Shown here piece after piece: positions 36,577 to 44,221 of a stretch of 57,100 nt of DNA. Both the position numbers and the translations under genes were made by a program. The DNA is from Actinomycetes bacterium (GTDB lineage Bacteria; Actinomycetota; Actinomycetes; Actinomycetales; Dermatophilaceae). Each line of letters begins with the position of its first letter. Position 1 is the first letter of the stretch. The notes under the pieces are model-generated. The model was given only the letters and a program-made list of their open reading frames with translations, was not told the origin of the DNA and did no database searches. The stretch covers positions 1 through 57,100 of the forward strand of contig JAEZWF010000027.1 in the NCBI GenBank assembly GCA_023420415.1, written 5' to 3'.

Positions 36577-36780
36577 TCAGTCGCCGATCTCGAGCTGGTT
36601 GCCGTCGGCGTCCGTCGCCTCGGTGGCCTGGTCCTGCTCGTTGTCGAGGTCCACGAGCCGGGCCGTCCCGGTCTCCTGGGGCTCCTCGATCACCTCGGTG
36701 TCGGTGTTGTCGACGTCCGCGGCCTCGGCCTTCTTCTCGGCCTCCTGGAACGCCTCCGACCCGCGCGGGTTCTCGCTCAT
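36577..36780 (-). CDS. Small acidic hypothetical protein
   Basis: A 67-residue, strongly acidic protein (MSENPRGSEAFQEAEKK followed by many Asp, Glu, Thr and Gln residues, ending DGNQLEIGD). GGAGG lies about seven bases upstream of the ATG at 36778-36780, which supports translation. It has no hydrophobic segment and is probably disordered. I recognise no family. It sits between the rplQ terminator and truA, on the same strand. Codon choice (GAG, GAC, GTC) agrees with that of real genes nearby. Confidence 0.6.
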   Translation of the reverse strand: MSENPRGSEAFQEAEKKAEAADVDNTDTEVIEEPQETGTARLVDLDNEQDQATEATDADGNQLEIGD

Positions 36781-36889
36781 CTCGCCACCTCCGGTGCGCA
36801 TCGACCGACCTGGATGGTGCGGCCTCGTGCCACCAACGCTAGCCGCGGCCCGGTGAGGTCGCATGCCGTCGGGCACCCGCGGCATACAC

Positions 36890-36930
36890 GCAACGGGCCG
36901 CCCACCTGAAGCAGGTGAGCGGCCCGTTGC
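36890..36930 (-). terminator. Terminator of the alpha operon after rplQ
   Basis: Nineteen-base arms at 36890-36908 and 36912-36930 pair with one mismatch around AAG. It begins 16 bases after the rplQ stop and marks the end of the S10-spc-alpha cluster. A CGGCATAC motif (36880-36887) lies directly downstream. Confidence 0.88.
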
Positions 36931-36945
36931 GGGTGAAGCCTGGCG

Positions 36946-37671
36946 TCAGGCGCCGGCCTTGGTGAAGCCGGCGGCCTCGGCGTCCTCGGCGGACTTGAAC
37001 CAGAACTCGGCGATGGTCTGGTCGTACCACTGGCCGTCCGGCTCGTGGTACTTGCCCGAGTCGCCGTTGCCCTTGACCGTGTAGTCGGCGTCGGGCGACG
37101 AACCGTCCTCGTTGGCCGCGACCGCATCGGCCGGGACCTCCTTGGCCGAAGCCTCGGTGCCCTCGGTGGCGTCGGCGTCGACGAGCGTCGCCGCCTCGGT
37201 GGCCTCCGACTTGGTGGCCTCGTCGTCGGACTTCTTGGCGTCCTTCTTGTCGGCGTCCTTAGCCGCGCGCTTGGTGGCAGCCTCCGCCTCCTTGACCGTC
37301 GCCTTCTTGGCCAGCGGCTCGCGGACGAGCTCGATCACGGCCATGGGGGCGTTGTCACCCTTGCGGGCGCCGATCTTGGTGATGCGGGTGTAGCCACCGG
37401 GGCGCTCGGCCATGTCGGGCGCGATCTCGGTGAAGAGACGGTGCACGACGCCCTTGTCGGAGATGACCGACAGGACCCGGCGACGAGCGTGCAGGTCACC
37501 GCGCTTGGCGAAGGTGATGAGCCGCTCGGCCAGTGGGCGCAGCCGCTTGGCCTTGGCCTCGGTCGTGGTGATCGAGTCGTGCTCGAACAGCGACGTGGCC
37601 AGGTTGGCCAGGATCAGCCGCTCGTGCGCCGGACCGCCGCCGAGACGGGGACCCTTCGTGGGGGTAGGCAT
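36946..37671 (-). CDS. rplQ: 50S ribosomal protein L17 with C-terminal extension
   Basis: Large-subunit protein L17. The core (residues 1 to about 120) has PRLGGGPAHERLILANLATSL and TRITKIGARKGDNAPM. It is followed by a Lys/Ala/Asp-rich linker (about 124-196) and a compact tail (197-241) containing VKGNGDSGKYHEP, WYDQT and WFKSAEDAEAAGF. The tail is closely related to the C-terminus of L4 in this window. At 241 residues it is twice the length of E. coli L17 (127). The tail resembles a short module found in some actinobacterial secreted proteins that has Cys after WF; here that residue is Lys. It is the last gene of the cluster. Confidence 0.97.
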   Translation of the reverse strand: MPTPTKGPRLGGGPAHERLILANLATSLFEHDSITTTEAKAKRLRPLAERLITFAKRGDLHARRRVLSVISDKGVVHRLFTEIAPDMAERPGGYTRITKIGARKGDNAPMAVIELVREPLAKKATVKEAEAATKRAAKDADKKDAKKSDDEATKSEATEAATLVDADATEGTEASAKEVPADAVAANEDGSSPDADYTVKGNGDSGKYHEPDGQWYDQTIAEFWFKSAEDAEAAGFTKAGA

Positions 37672-37748
37672 TTCGTAGGTTCTCCTTGGTGTGCGACCCA
37701 GGCGGGGAGCGGACCGAAGTCGCCCCCGCCGGGGTCAACGGCGGTTGG

Positions 37749-38783
37749 TCAGAGCTGCTCGTCCTCGGCCAGCGAACGGCCGTCGGCGTCGAAGTCGTCG
37801 TCGTAGTCGCCGTAGTTGTCGGCGATGGCGGACGGGTCGAACCCGGGCGGGCTGTCCTTGAGGGCCAGGCCCATGCCGGTCAGCTTGGCCTTGACCTCGT
37901 CGATCGACTTCGCACCGAAGTTGCGGATGTCGAGCAGGTCGGCCTCGCTGCGTCCGACGAGCTCACCCACGGTGTGGATGCCCTCGCGCTTGAGGCAGTT
38001 GTAGGACCGGACGGTGAGGTCGAGGTCCTCGATCGGCAGGGCCAGGTCGGCCGCCAGCGCGGCATCGGTCGGCGACGGACCCATGTCGATGCCCTCGGCC
38101 TCGACATTGAGCTCACGGGCCAGGCCGAACAGCTCGACCAGGGTCTTGCCGGCGGAGGCCATGGCGTCGCGGGGAGCCATCGAGTTCTTGGTCTCGACGT
38201 CGACGATGAGCTTGTCGAAGTCGGTGCGCTGCTCGACACGGGTCGCCTCGACCTTGTAGGTCACGGCGAGCACCGGGCTGTAGATCGAGTCGACCGGGAT
38301 GCGGCCGATCTCCTGGTCACCGGACTTGTTCTGGTTGGCCGAGACGTAGCCGCGACCGCGCTCGACGGTCAGCTCCATCTCGATCTTGCCCTTGCCGTTG
38401 AGCGTGGCGATGTGCAGGTCGGGGTTGTGGATCTCGACCCCGGCCGGCGGCGCGATGTCGGCCGCGGTGACCGCACCCGCACCCTGCTTGCGCAGGTACA
38501 TCACGACCGGCTCGTCGTGCTCGGAGGAGACGACCAGGCCCTTGATGTTGAGGATGATCTCGGTGACGTCCTCCTTGACCCCGGGGATCGTGGAGAACTC
38601 GTGCAGCACACCGTCGATGCGGATGCTGGTGACCGACGCACCGGGGATGCTCGAGAGCAGGGTGCGGCGAAGCGAGTTGCCGAGCGTGTAGCCGAAGCCG
38701 GGCTCGAGGGGCTCGATGACGAAGCGGCTGCGGTTGTCCGCAACGACGTCTTCGCTCAGGGTGGGGCGCTGTGCGATGAGCAC
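37749..38783 (-). CDS. rpoA: DNA-directed RNA polymerase subunit alpha
   Basis: The 344-residue alpha subunit of RNA polymerase. The N-terminal domain has FVIEPLEPGFGYTLGNSLRRTLLSS (dimer interface; quoted in part as GYTLGNSLRRTLLSS), GVLHEFSTIPGVKEDVTEI and GRGYVSA. The C-terminal domain has PIEDLDLTVRSYNCLKREGI and VGELVGRSEADLLDIRNFG. The acidic C-terminal tail is typical of Actinobacteria. It is separated from the upstream rpsD by 154 bases that hold a perfect 17-bp hairpin, so it may have its own promoter. Confidence 0.99.
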   Translation of the reverse strand: MLIAQRPTLSEDVVADNRSRFVIEPLEPGFGYTLGNSLRRTLLSSIPGASVTSIRIDGVLHEFSTIPGVKEDVTEIILNIKGLVVSSEHDEPVVMYLRKQGAGAVTAADIAPPAGVEIHNPDLHIATLNGKGKIEMELTVERGRGYVSANQNKSGDQEIGRIPVDSIYSPVLAVTYKVEATRVEQRTDFDKLIVDVETKNSMAPRDAMASAGKTLVELFGLARELNVEAEGIDMGPSPTDAALAADLALPIEDLDLTVRSYNCLKREGIHTVGELVGRSEADLLDIRNFGAKSIDEVKAKLTGMGLALKDSPPGFDPSAIADNYGDYDDDFDADGRSLAEDEQL

Positions 38784-38890
38784 GCTGTTCTTCCTTTCCG
38801 TCGGCGACCGCTATATGACGCCGATGAATGCGCCGGGTGTCACCCGGCCGGCCGGCCCACCTCTGTCCGTGGACCGGACCACACCCGCCC

Positions 38891-38927
38891 GGTATGCCGC
38901 GTGCGCGAGGCGCGCACGCGGCATACC
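38891..38927. terminator. Hairpin between rpsD and rpoA
   Basis: Perfect 17-bp arms at 38891-38907 and 38911-38927 around AGG. It lies 11 bases after the rpsD stop. Each arm contains the GTATGCCG motif in opposite orientation. It may act as a terminator or attenuator within the alpha operon. Confidence 0.8.
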
Positions 38928-38937
38928 GAGTCGTGGG

Positions 38938-39546
38938 TCAGTTCTTCGAGTAGAGCTCGACGATCAGCTGCTCGGTGAGGATCGTGTCGATCTGCTCACG
39001 CACGGGCAGCTGGTGGATCATGATCTGCAGCGAGCCCGGGACGACCTGCAGCCAGGCCGGGGTCGGGCGCTCGCCGAAGGTCTGACGGGCCAGCTCGAAG
39101 GGGTAGGTCTCCGCGGACTTCTTGCGGACGGTGATGATGTCGTACTGCTCGACGCGGTACGAGGGAACGTCGACGCGCACGCCGTTGACCTCGAAGTGGC
39201 CGTGCGTCACCAGCTGGCGGGCCGCACGACGGGTGCGGGCCAGACCGGCGCGGTAGACCACGTTGTCGAGACGCGACTCGAGGATCTGCAGGAGGATGTC
39301 ACCGGTCTTACCCGACCGGCGCGAGGCCTCGTCGTAGTAGTTGCGGAACTGCTTCTCCATGACGCCGTAGGTGAAGCGGGCCTTCTGCTTCTCCTGCAGC
39401 TGGGTGAGGTACTCCTTCTCCTGCATCCGGCGACGGCCGTGCTGGCCGGGCGGGAACGGGCGGAGCTCGAAGTTCTTGTCGCCGCCGACGAGGTCGACCT
39501 TGAGGCGACGCGACTTCTTGGTGATGGGTCCGGTGTAACGGGCCAT
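38938..39546 (-). CDS. rpsD: 30S ribosomal protein S4
   Basis: Small-subunit assembly protein S4 (202 residues). It is the cysteine-free, non-zinc form: the N-terminus MARYTGPITKKSRRL lacks the CxxC of zinc-binding S4. The S4 RNA-binding domain is ESRLDNVVYRAGLARTRRAARQLVTHGH (quoted in part: RLDNVVYRAGLARTRRAAR). It follows rpsK after 26 bases and is followed by a strong hairpin before rpoA. In many bacteria S4 represses its own operon; no such site is evident here. Confidence 0.98.
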   Translation of the reverse strand: MARYTGPITKKSRRLKVDLVGGDKNFELRPFPPGQHGRRRMQEKEYLTQLQEKQKARFTYGVMEKQFRNYYDEASRRSGKTGDILLQILESRLDNVVYRAGLARTRRAARQLVTHGHFEVNGVRVDVPSYRVEQYDIITVRKKSAETYPFELARQTFGERPTPAWLQVVPGSLQIMIHQLPVREQIDTILTEQLIVELYSKN

Positions 39547-39572
39547 GGTTCTCTACTCTCTCTTCCCGTTAC

Positions 39573-39974
39573 TCAGACGCGGCGACGCTTGGGCGGGCGG
39601 ACACCGTTGTGCGGCGAGGGCGTGACGTCGCTGATCGCGCCGACCTCGAGGCCGGTGGCGGTCAGGGAGCGGATCGCGGTCTCACGACCGGAGCCCGGGC
39701 CCTTGACGAAGACGTCGACCTTGCGCATGCCGTGCTCCATGGCACGACGGGCGGCGGCCTCGGCGGCCATCTGCGCGGCGAACGGGGTGGACTTGCGCGA
39801 GCCCTTGAAGCCGACCTGGCCGGCCGAGGCCCACGAGATCACCGCACCGGTCGGGTCGGTGATCGAGATGATGGTGTTGTTGAACGTGCTCTTGATGTGG
39901 GCCTGGCCCACGGCGACGTTCTTCTTCTCCTTGCGGCGCACCTTCTTGGCGCCGGCGCGAGTCTTCGGGGGCAT
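39573..39974 (-). CDS. rpsK: 30S ribosomal protein S11
   Basis: Small-subunit protein S11 (133 residues) of the platform region. Typical segments are GQAHIKSTFNNTIISITDP, ASAGQVGFKGSRKSTPFAAQ and DVTPSPHNGVRPPKRRRV at the C-terminus. Its ATG overlaps the rpsM stop by one base (TAATG), so the pair is translationally coupled. Confidence 0.98.
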   Translation of the reverse strand: MPPKTRAGAKKVRRKEKKNVAVGQAHIKSTFNNTIISITDPTGAVISWASAGQVGFKGSRKSTPFAAQMAAEAAARRAMEHGMRKVDVFVKGPGSGRETAIRSLTATGLEVGAISDVTPSPHNGVRPPKRRRV

Positions 39975-40351
39975 TACTTACCAACCTTCTTCTTACCGGC
40001 CACGGTGCGCTTCGGGCCCTTGCGGGTACGAGCGTTCGTCTTGGTGCGCTGACCACGCACCGGGAGACCGCGACGGTGACGAAGGCCCTCGTAGGAGCCG
40101 ATCTCGACCTTGCGGCGGATGTCAGCGGCGACCTCGCGACGGAGGTCACCCTCGTGCTTGACGTTCGCCTCGATGTAGTCGCGCAGCTTGACCAGGTCGT
40201 CGTCCGTGAGGTCGCGGACGCGGGTGTCCGGGTTGACCCCGGTGCTGGCGACTGCCTTCTGGGCGGTCGTGCGACCGACCCCGAAGATGTACGTGAGTGC
40301 CACCTCGACGCGCTTCTCGCGCGGCAGGTCGACACCGACAAGACGTGCCAT
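39974..40351 (-). CDS. rpsM: 30S ribosomal protein S13
   Basis: Small-subunit head protein S13 (125 residues), which bridges to the 50S subunit. It starts MARLVGVDLPREKRVEVAL, with IFGVGRTTAQ, the RRKVEIGSYEGLRHRRGLPVRG region and a basic C-terminus RTVAGKKKVGK. A GGA-rich site (CACACAAG / GGAAACAC) precedes the ATG at 40349-40351. It is downstream of rpmJ after a 244-base gap that may hold a promoter or leader. Confidence 0.98.
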   Translation of the reverse strand: MARLVGVDLPREKRVEVALTYIFGVGRTTAQKAVASTGVNPDTRVRDLTDDDLVKLRDYIEANVKHEGDLRREVAADIRRKVEIGSYEGLRHRRGLPVRGQRTKTNARTRKGPKRTVAGKKKVGK

Positions 40352-40595
40352 CTTGTGTGTTTCCTTTGCTGTTTCACCGGAGGTCTGGGGCAGTACCAGT
40401 CCGGGCCATGGGTCCGAGGTGAGTGCCTCGGGGCTCCGGTCCCCGGCCTCCGGGCCGGGGGTGACGTCCTGGTCGGCGTGGAGAACGCCGCGCACAGGGG
40501 CCGGGTACTGCGATCAATTCACTTGTCATGCGCTCGCGAAGCTGCGAGTCGTGCTGGGGTCCGGCTCCGTGACGGGTGCCGGTGGTGGCTTCTGG
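40352..40595 (-). other. Intergenic region between rpmJ and rpsM
   Basis: This 244-base stretch has no convincing gene. It contains a compact hairpin with arms CCCCGGCC (40441-40448) and GGCCGGGG (40453-40460) around TCCG, and a smaller one (CTCGC/GCGAG, 40533-40548). It could be an rpsM leader, a terminator for rpmJ or a promoter region. Nothing decides among these. Confidence 0.5.
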
Positions 40596-40709
40596 TCAGC
40601 CCTGGCGCTGCTTGTGGCGCAGGTTCTCGCAGATCACCATGACCCGGCCGTTGCGGCGGATCACCTTGCACTTGTCGCAGATCTTCTTGACGCTCGGCTG
40701 GACCTTCAT
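40596..40709 (-). CDS. rpmJ: 50S ribosomal protein L36
   Basis: The 37-residue L36 protein, MKVQPSVKKICDKCKVIRRN and then GRVMVICENLRHKQRQG. The zinc ligands Cys, Cys, Cys and His (CDKC, ICENLRH) are all present, so it is the zinc-binding (C+) form. It lies between infA and rpsM as in other Actinobacteria, 85 bases after infA. Confidence 0.98.
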   Translation of the reverse strand: MKVQPSVKKICDKCKVIRRNGRVMVICENLRHKQRQG

Positions 40710-40794
40710 AGCCTCTGCTTCGAGTCGATCTGGGCCCGCTGGCCGAGTGGTCAACGGGGTCCTGCTGGGTGGTGCTGGTCGTGCTGGTGGTGCG

Positions 40795-41016
40795 TCAGCG
40801 GTAGCGGAAGACGATCCGGCCACGGGTCAGGTCGTACGGGCTGAGCTCGACCACCACACGGTCCTCAGGGAGGATCCGGATGTAGTGCTGACGCATCTTG
40901 CCCGAGATGTGAGCGAGAACCTTGTGACCGTTCGTGAGCTCAACCCGGAACATCGCGTTCGGGAGAGCCTCGACGATCGTGCCCTCGATCTCGATGACAC
41001 CGTCCTTCTTGGCCAT
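40795..41016 (-). CDS. infA: Translation initiation factor IF-1
   Basis: The 73-residue IF-1, a single OB-fold that binds the 30S A site during initiation. The sequence MAKKDGVIEIEGTIVEALPN, MFRVELTNGHKVLAHISGKM, HYIRILPEDRVVVELSPYDL and a final RGRIVFRYR is nearly invariant in the family. GGAGG lies upstream of the ATG. It heads the infA-rpmJ-rpsM-rpsK-rpsD group. About 320 bases separate it from map and contain a tandem repeat element. Confidence 0.99.
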   Translation of the reverse strand: MAKKDGVIEIEGTIVEALPNAMFRVELTNGHKVLAHISGKMRQHYIRILPEDRVVVELSPYDLTRGRIVFRYR

Positions 41017-41165
41017 AGCCTCCACAATCTGCTGCTCGTGCCCACGCCGGGACGCCGGTTTGCGTCTGGCGATGGACACACGAATACGGCGCGCAGGTCG
41101 CGCACCGACGAACCAGTCTACGTCAGGTCGCGCTGAGCACGAAATCGCCTCCACACCACCCCCGC

Positions 41166-41314
41166 ACTCGTTGCCGACCACCCGGCACCCCAACCCGCAA
41201 TCCGCCGACCATGCCGACCCACCGGCAACAAGTCCCCCGCCGCTCGACTCGTTGCCGACCACCCGGCACCCGAACCCGAAACCCGCCGACCATGCCGACC
41301 CACCGGCAACAAGT
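41166..41314. repeat. Tandem pair of 68-base palindromic units after map
   Basis: Two 68-base units (41166-41233 and 41247-41314) differ at about three positions and are separated by 13 bases (81-base period). Each unit has inverted ends: TTGCCG near one edge and CGGCAA near the other, flanked by ACTCG and CAAGT. It lies 24 bases past the map stop and upstream of infA. No open frame or known RNA family is evident. Confidence 0.85.
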
Positions 41315-41337
41315 GCCGTGCGGGGGCGTCTCCAACC

Positions 41338-42180
41338 TCAGTCGAGGGGGGCGTATGCCGCGCCCAGGGCTTCCAGCCGCTCCTTGCCGCCGTCGAGGGC
41401 GGTCAGGACCCACAGGCCGTCGTCGGTGACCGCGACGGTGTTCTCCCAGTGGGCCGCGCGCGACTTGTCGAGCGTCACGACGGTCCAGTCGTCGGAGAGC
41501 ACCTCGGAGTCGGCCGACCCCAGCGTCACCATCGGCTCGATGGCCACGGTCAGCCCCGATCGCACCGTCGGGCCCTTCTCGCGCACCCGGTAGTTGGGCA
41601 CCTGCGGGTCCATGTGCATCTCGGTCCCGATGCCGTGGCCGACGTAGTCCTCGACGATGCCGTACTCCCGGCCCAGCCGGTCGCCCGCGGCGACGATGCT
41701 GTCCTCGACAGCCGCGCCCACGGCATACAACGGCTCCCCCACCGACAGGGCGGCGATGCCGGCCCACATCGAGTCCTCGGTGAGGTCGATCAGCTCGAGG
41801 TCCTCGGGTCGCCCGGCCTCGCGGCCGCCGACGATGACCGAGATGGCCGCGTCGCCGTGCCAGCCGTCGACGATGGCGCCGCAGTCGATCGAGATGAGGT
41901 CACCCTCGGCGAGCACCCGCGGACCGGGTATGCCGTGGACGACCTCCTCGTTGACCGACGTGCACAGCGACCCGGTGAACCCGTGGTAGCCGAGGAACGA
42001 CGGCACGCCGCCGGCGCCCCTGATGTGCTCCTCGGCGAGCTCGTCGAGCTGCCCCGTGGTCATCCCCGGCCGCACCGTCTGGGCCATCAGCTGCAACGTC
42101 TGCCCGACGACCAGACCAGCCGCGCGCATGGCGCGGATCTGGTCGGGCGTCTTGGTGTCCACCCGGGAGCGACCGAACAT
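41338..42180 (-). CDS. map: Type I methionine aminopeptidase
   Basis: A 280-residue metallo-aminopeptidase that removes N-terminal Met from nascent proteins. Metal ligands appear in SIDCGAIVDGWHGDAAISV (Asp, Asp), DYVGHGIGTEMH (His), TVAIEPMV (Glu) and HWENTVAVT (Glu). The ATG at 42178-42180 overlaps the adk stop by one base (TGATG), as usual in adk-map operons. A tandem palindromic element follows its stop. Confidence 0.97.
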   Translation of the reverse strand: MFGRSRVDTKTPDQIRAMRAAGLVVGQTLQLMAQTVRPGMTTGQLDELAEEHIRGAGGVPSFLGYHGFTGSLCTSVNEEVVHGIPGPRVLAEGDLISIDCGAIVDGWHGDAAISVIVGGREAGRPEDLELIDLTEDSMWAGIAALSVGEPLYAVGAAVEDSIVAAGDRLGREYGIVEDYVGHGIGTEMHMDPQVPNYRVREKGPTVRSGLTVAIEPMVTLGSADSEVLSDDWTVVTLDKSRAAHWENTVAVTDDGLWVLTALDGGKERLEALGAAYAPLD

Positions 42181-42755
42181 CAGGAGCGGGAGACCCCGGC
42201 GAGGGCTGCGGTGATGTGGGTGAACACCTCGTCGACCGTGCCCATGCCGTCGACCTGCACCAGCAGGCCACGCGCGGAGTAGACCTCGCACAGCGGCGCG
42301 GTCTCGCGGCGGTAGATCGCCTGGCGCTCGCGGATGACCTCTTCGGTGTCGTCGTCGCGGCCCTGCTCCTCGGCGCGCTTGAGCAGCCGGGCGACGACGG
42401 CGTCCTCGTCGACAGTCAGCTCGAGCACCGCGTCGAGGGCGTGGCTGTGCTCGGCGAGGATCGCGTCGAGCGCGTCCACCTGGGCGGCGGTCCGCGGGTA
42501 GCCGTCGAGCAGGAACCCCTGCTCCGCGTCGTCCTCGAACAGCCGGTCGCGCACGATGGCGTTGGTGATCTCGTCGGTGACGTAGCCACCCGAGGCGAGC
42601 ACCTCCTTGACCTGCAGGCCGAGGGGCGTCTCGTTCTTGATGTTGGCGCGGAAGATGTCGCCGGTCGAGATGGCGGGGATGCCGTACTCGGCGGCGATCT
42701 TGGCGGCCTGCGTGCCCTTACCGGCACCGGGCGGTCCGAGGATGATGAGTCTCAT
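42180..42755 (-). CDS. adk: Adenylate kinase
   Basis: A 191-residue adenylate kinase (AMP + ATP to 2 ADP). The P-loop is ILGPPGAGKGTQA at the N-terminus; the AMP site includes STGDIFRANI and FLLDGYPRT. The lid is short and lacks cysteines, as is usual for the actinobacterial short-lid type. The ATG abuts the secY stop with no gap and its stop overlaps map by one base, which shows a tightly coupled secY-adk-map transcript. Confidence 0.98.
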   Translation of the reverse strand: MRLIILGPPGAGKGTQAAKIAAEYGIPAISTGDIFRANIKNETPLGLQVKEVLASGGYVTDEITNAIVRDRLFEDDAEQGFLLDGYPRTAAQVDALDAILAEHSHALDAVLELTVDEDAVVARLLKRAEEQGRDDDTEEVIRERQAIYRRETAPLCEVYSARGLLVQVDGMGTVDEVFTHITAALAGVSRS

Positions 42756-44069
42756 TTAGCGAAGAAACCCTTCGTAGTGACGCTGCTGCAGCTGGGACTC
42801 GATCTGCTTCACGGTCTCCAGGCCGACACCGACGATGATGAGGATGGACGTGCCACCGAACGGGAAGTTCTGGTTGGCACCCACCGCCACCAGGGCGATG
42901 AGCGGGATCAGGGAGACGAGCGCGAGGTAGATGGCCCCGGGGACCGTGATGCGGGTGAGCACGTAGTCGAGGTACTCGGCCGTGGGTCGCCCGGCGCGGA
43001 TACCTGGGATGAAGCCGCCGTAGCGCTTCATGTTGTCGGCGACCTCGACCGGGTTGAACGTGATCGACACGTAGAAGAACGTGAAGAACAGGATCAACGC
43101 GACGTAGATGATCATGTAGATCGGGTGGTCACCTCGCACGAGGTGCTGCTCGATCCATGTCACCCATCCCGGCTGGTCACCGGTGGTCGACCGGTTGAAC
43201 TGTGCCACGAGCGAGGGCAGCGCGAGCAGGGAAGAGGCGAAGATCACGGGGATCACGCCGGCCATGTTGACCTTGAGCGGGATGTACGTCGACGTGCCGC
43301 CGTACATCTGCCGGCCGACCTGCCGCTTGGCGTACTGGACGGGGATGCGCCGCTGGCTCTGCTCGACGAACACGACCAGCGCGATGATGAGGAAGCCCAG
43401 CAGGATCACGCCGATGAAGACGTCCCAGCGACCGTCCTGCTGCTGGATCGCCCACAGCGAGCTGGGGAAGGTCGAGGCGATCGAGGTGAAGATCAGCAGC
43501 GACATGCCGTTGCCGATGCCCTTGTCGGTGACGAGCTCACCGAGCCACATGACGACACCGGTGCCGGCGGTCATGGTGAGCACCATGATGACCAGGGTCG
43601 GGATCGACTCGTCGGGCAGGATGTTGGTGCACTGCGGGCCGAACAGCGCAGTGGGGTTCTGCGCGAACGTGATCAGTGTGGAGGACTGCAGGATCGCCAG
43701 GCCGATGGTGAGGTAACGCGTGTACTGCGTCATCTTCGTCTGGCCCTGCTGGCCCTCCTTCTTGAGGGCCTCGAACCGCGGGATGACCACGGTGAGCAGC
43801 TGCACGATGATGCTCGCCGTGATGTACGGCATGATCCCGAGCGCGAAGATCGACAGCTGGAGCAGCGCGCCACCGCTGAACAGGTTGGCCAGGCCGAGGA
43901 CGCCCGAGTTCTTCGGGGCGTTCTGGATGCACTGCTGGACGGCCGAGTAGCTCACGCCGGGGACCGGCACGTGCGAGCCCAGCCGGAAGATGATCACGAT
44001 GAAGAGCGTGAACAGCAGCTTCCTGCGCAGGTCCGGCGTCTTGAACGCACGGGTGAATGCGGTGAGCAC
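42756..44069 (-). CDS. secY: Preprotein translocase subunit SecY
   Basis: The 437-residue channel subunit of the Sec translocon with ten transmembrane helices. Helix 1 is RRKLLFTLFIVIIFRLGSHV; the plug region PGVSYSAVQQC follows, and the loop GIGNGMSLLIF and RIPVQYAKRQVGRQMYGG (ribosome/SecA contact) are conserved. The GTG start has GGAGG upstream. A perfect palindromic hairpin at 44160-44204 separates it from rplO. Confidence 0.98.
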   Translation of the reverse strand: MLTAFTRAFKTPDLRRKLLFTLFIVIIFRLGSHVPVPGVSYSAVQQCIQNAPKNSGVLGLANLFSGGALLQLSIFALGIMPYITASIIVQLLTVVIPRFEALKKEGQQGQTKMTQYTRYLTIGLAILQSSTLITFAQNPTALFGPQCTNILPDESIPTLVIMVLTMTAGTGVVMWLGELVTDKGIGNGMSLLIFTSIASTFPSSLWAIQQQDGRWDVFIGVILLGFLIIALVVFVEQSQRRIPVQYAKRQVGRQMYGGTSTYIPLKVNMAGVIPVIFASSLLALPSLVAQFNRSTTGDQPGWVTWIEQHLVRGDHPIYMIIYVALILFFTFFYVSITFNPVEVADNMKRYGGFIPGIRAGRPTAEYLDYVLTRITVPGAIYLALVSLIPLIALVAVGANQNFPFGGTSILIIVGVGLETVKQIESQLQQRHYEGFLR

Positions 44070-44159
44070 AGGTCCTCCTGGTGGCGCGGGCGGTGCCCGC
44101 GGGAACGGTCAGGCAATCCTAGGCAGGTTACCCCGGCGTCCGGGCCGGGTCCCTGCACG

Positions 44160-44204
44160 GGTATGCCGCGGGCTCACCTCACTGAGGTGAGCCCGCGGCA
44201 TACC
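44160..44204. terminator. Long perfect hairpin between rplO and secY
   Basis: Arms of 22 bases at 44160-44181 and 44183-44204 are perfectly complementary with one base between. Each contains GTATGCCG in opposite orientation. It lies 17 bases after the rplO stop. It is a likely terminator or attenuator inside the spc region. Confidence 0.85.
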
Positions 44205-44221
44205 GTGTGGTTGTGGGTCGC

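Noticed and set aside
40441..40460. rpmJ terminator hairpin
   Set aside because: The stem is only eight base pairs and the position (136 bases past rpmJ) is odd; it may equally be part of an rpsM leader, so it was not annotated as a terminator.
41166..41314. CRISPR array
   Set aside because: Only two units, both internally palindromic, with a 13-base spacer; no cas genes are present.
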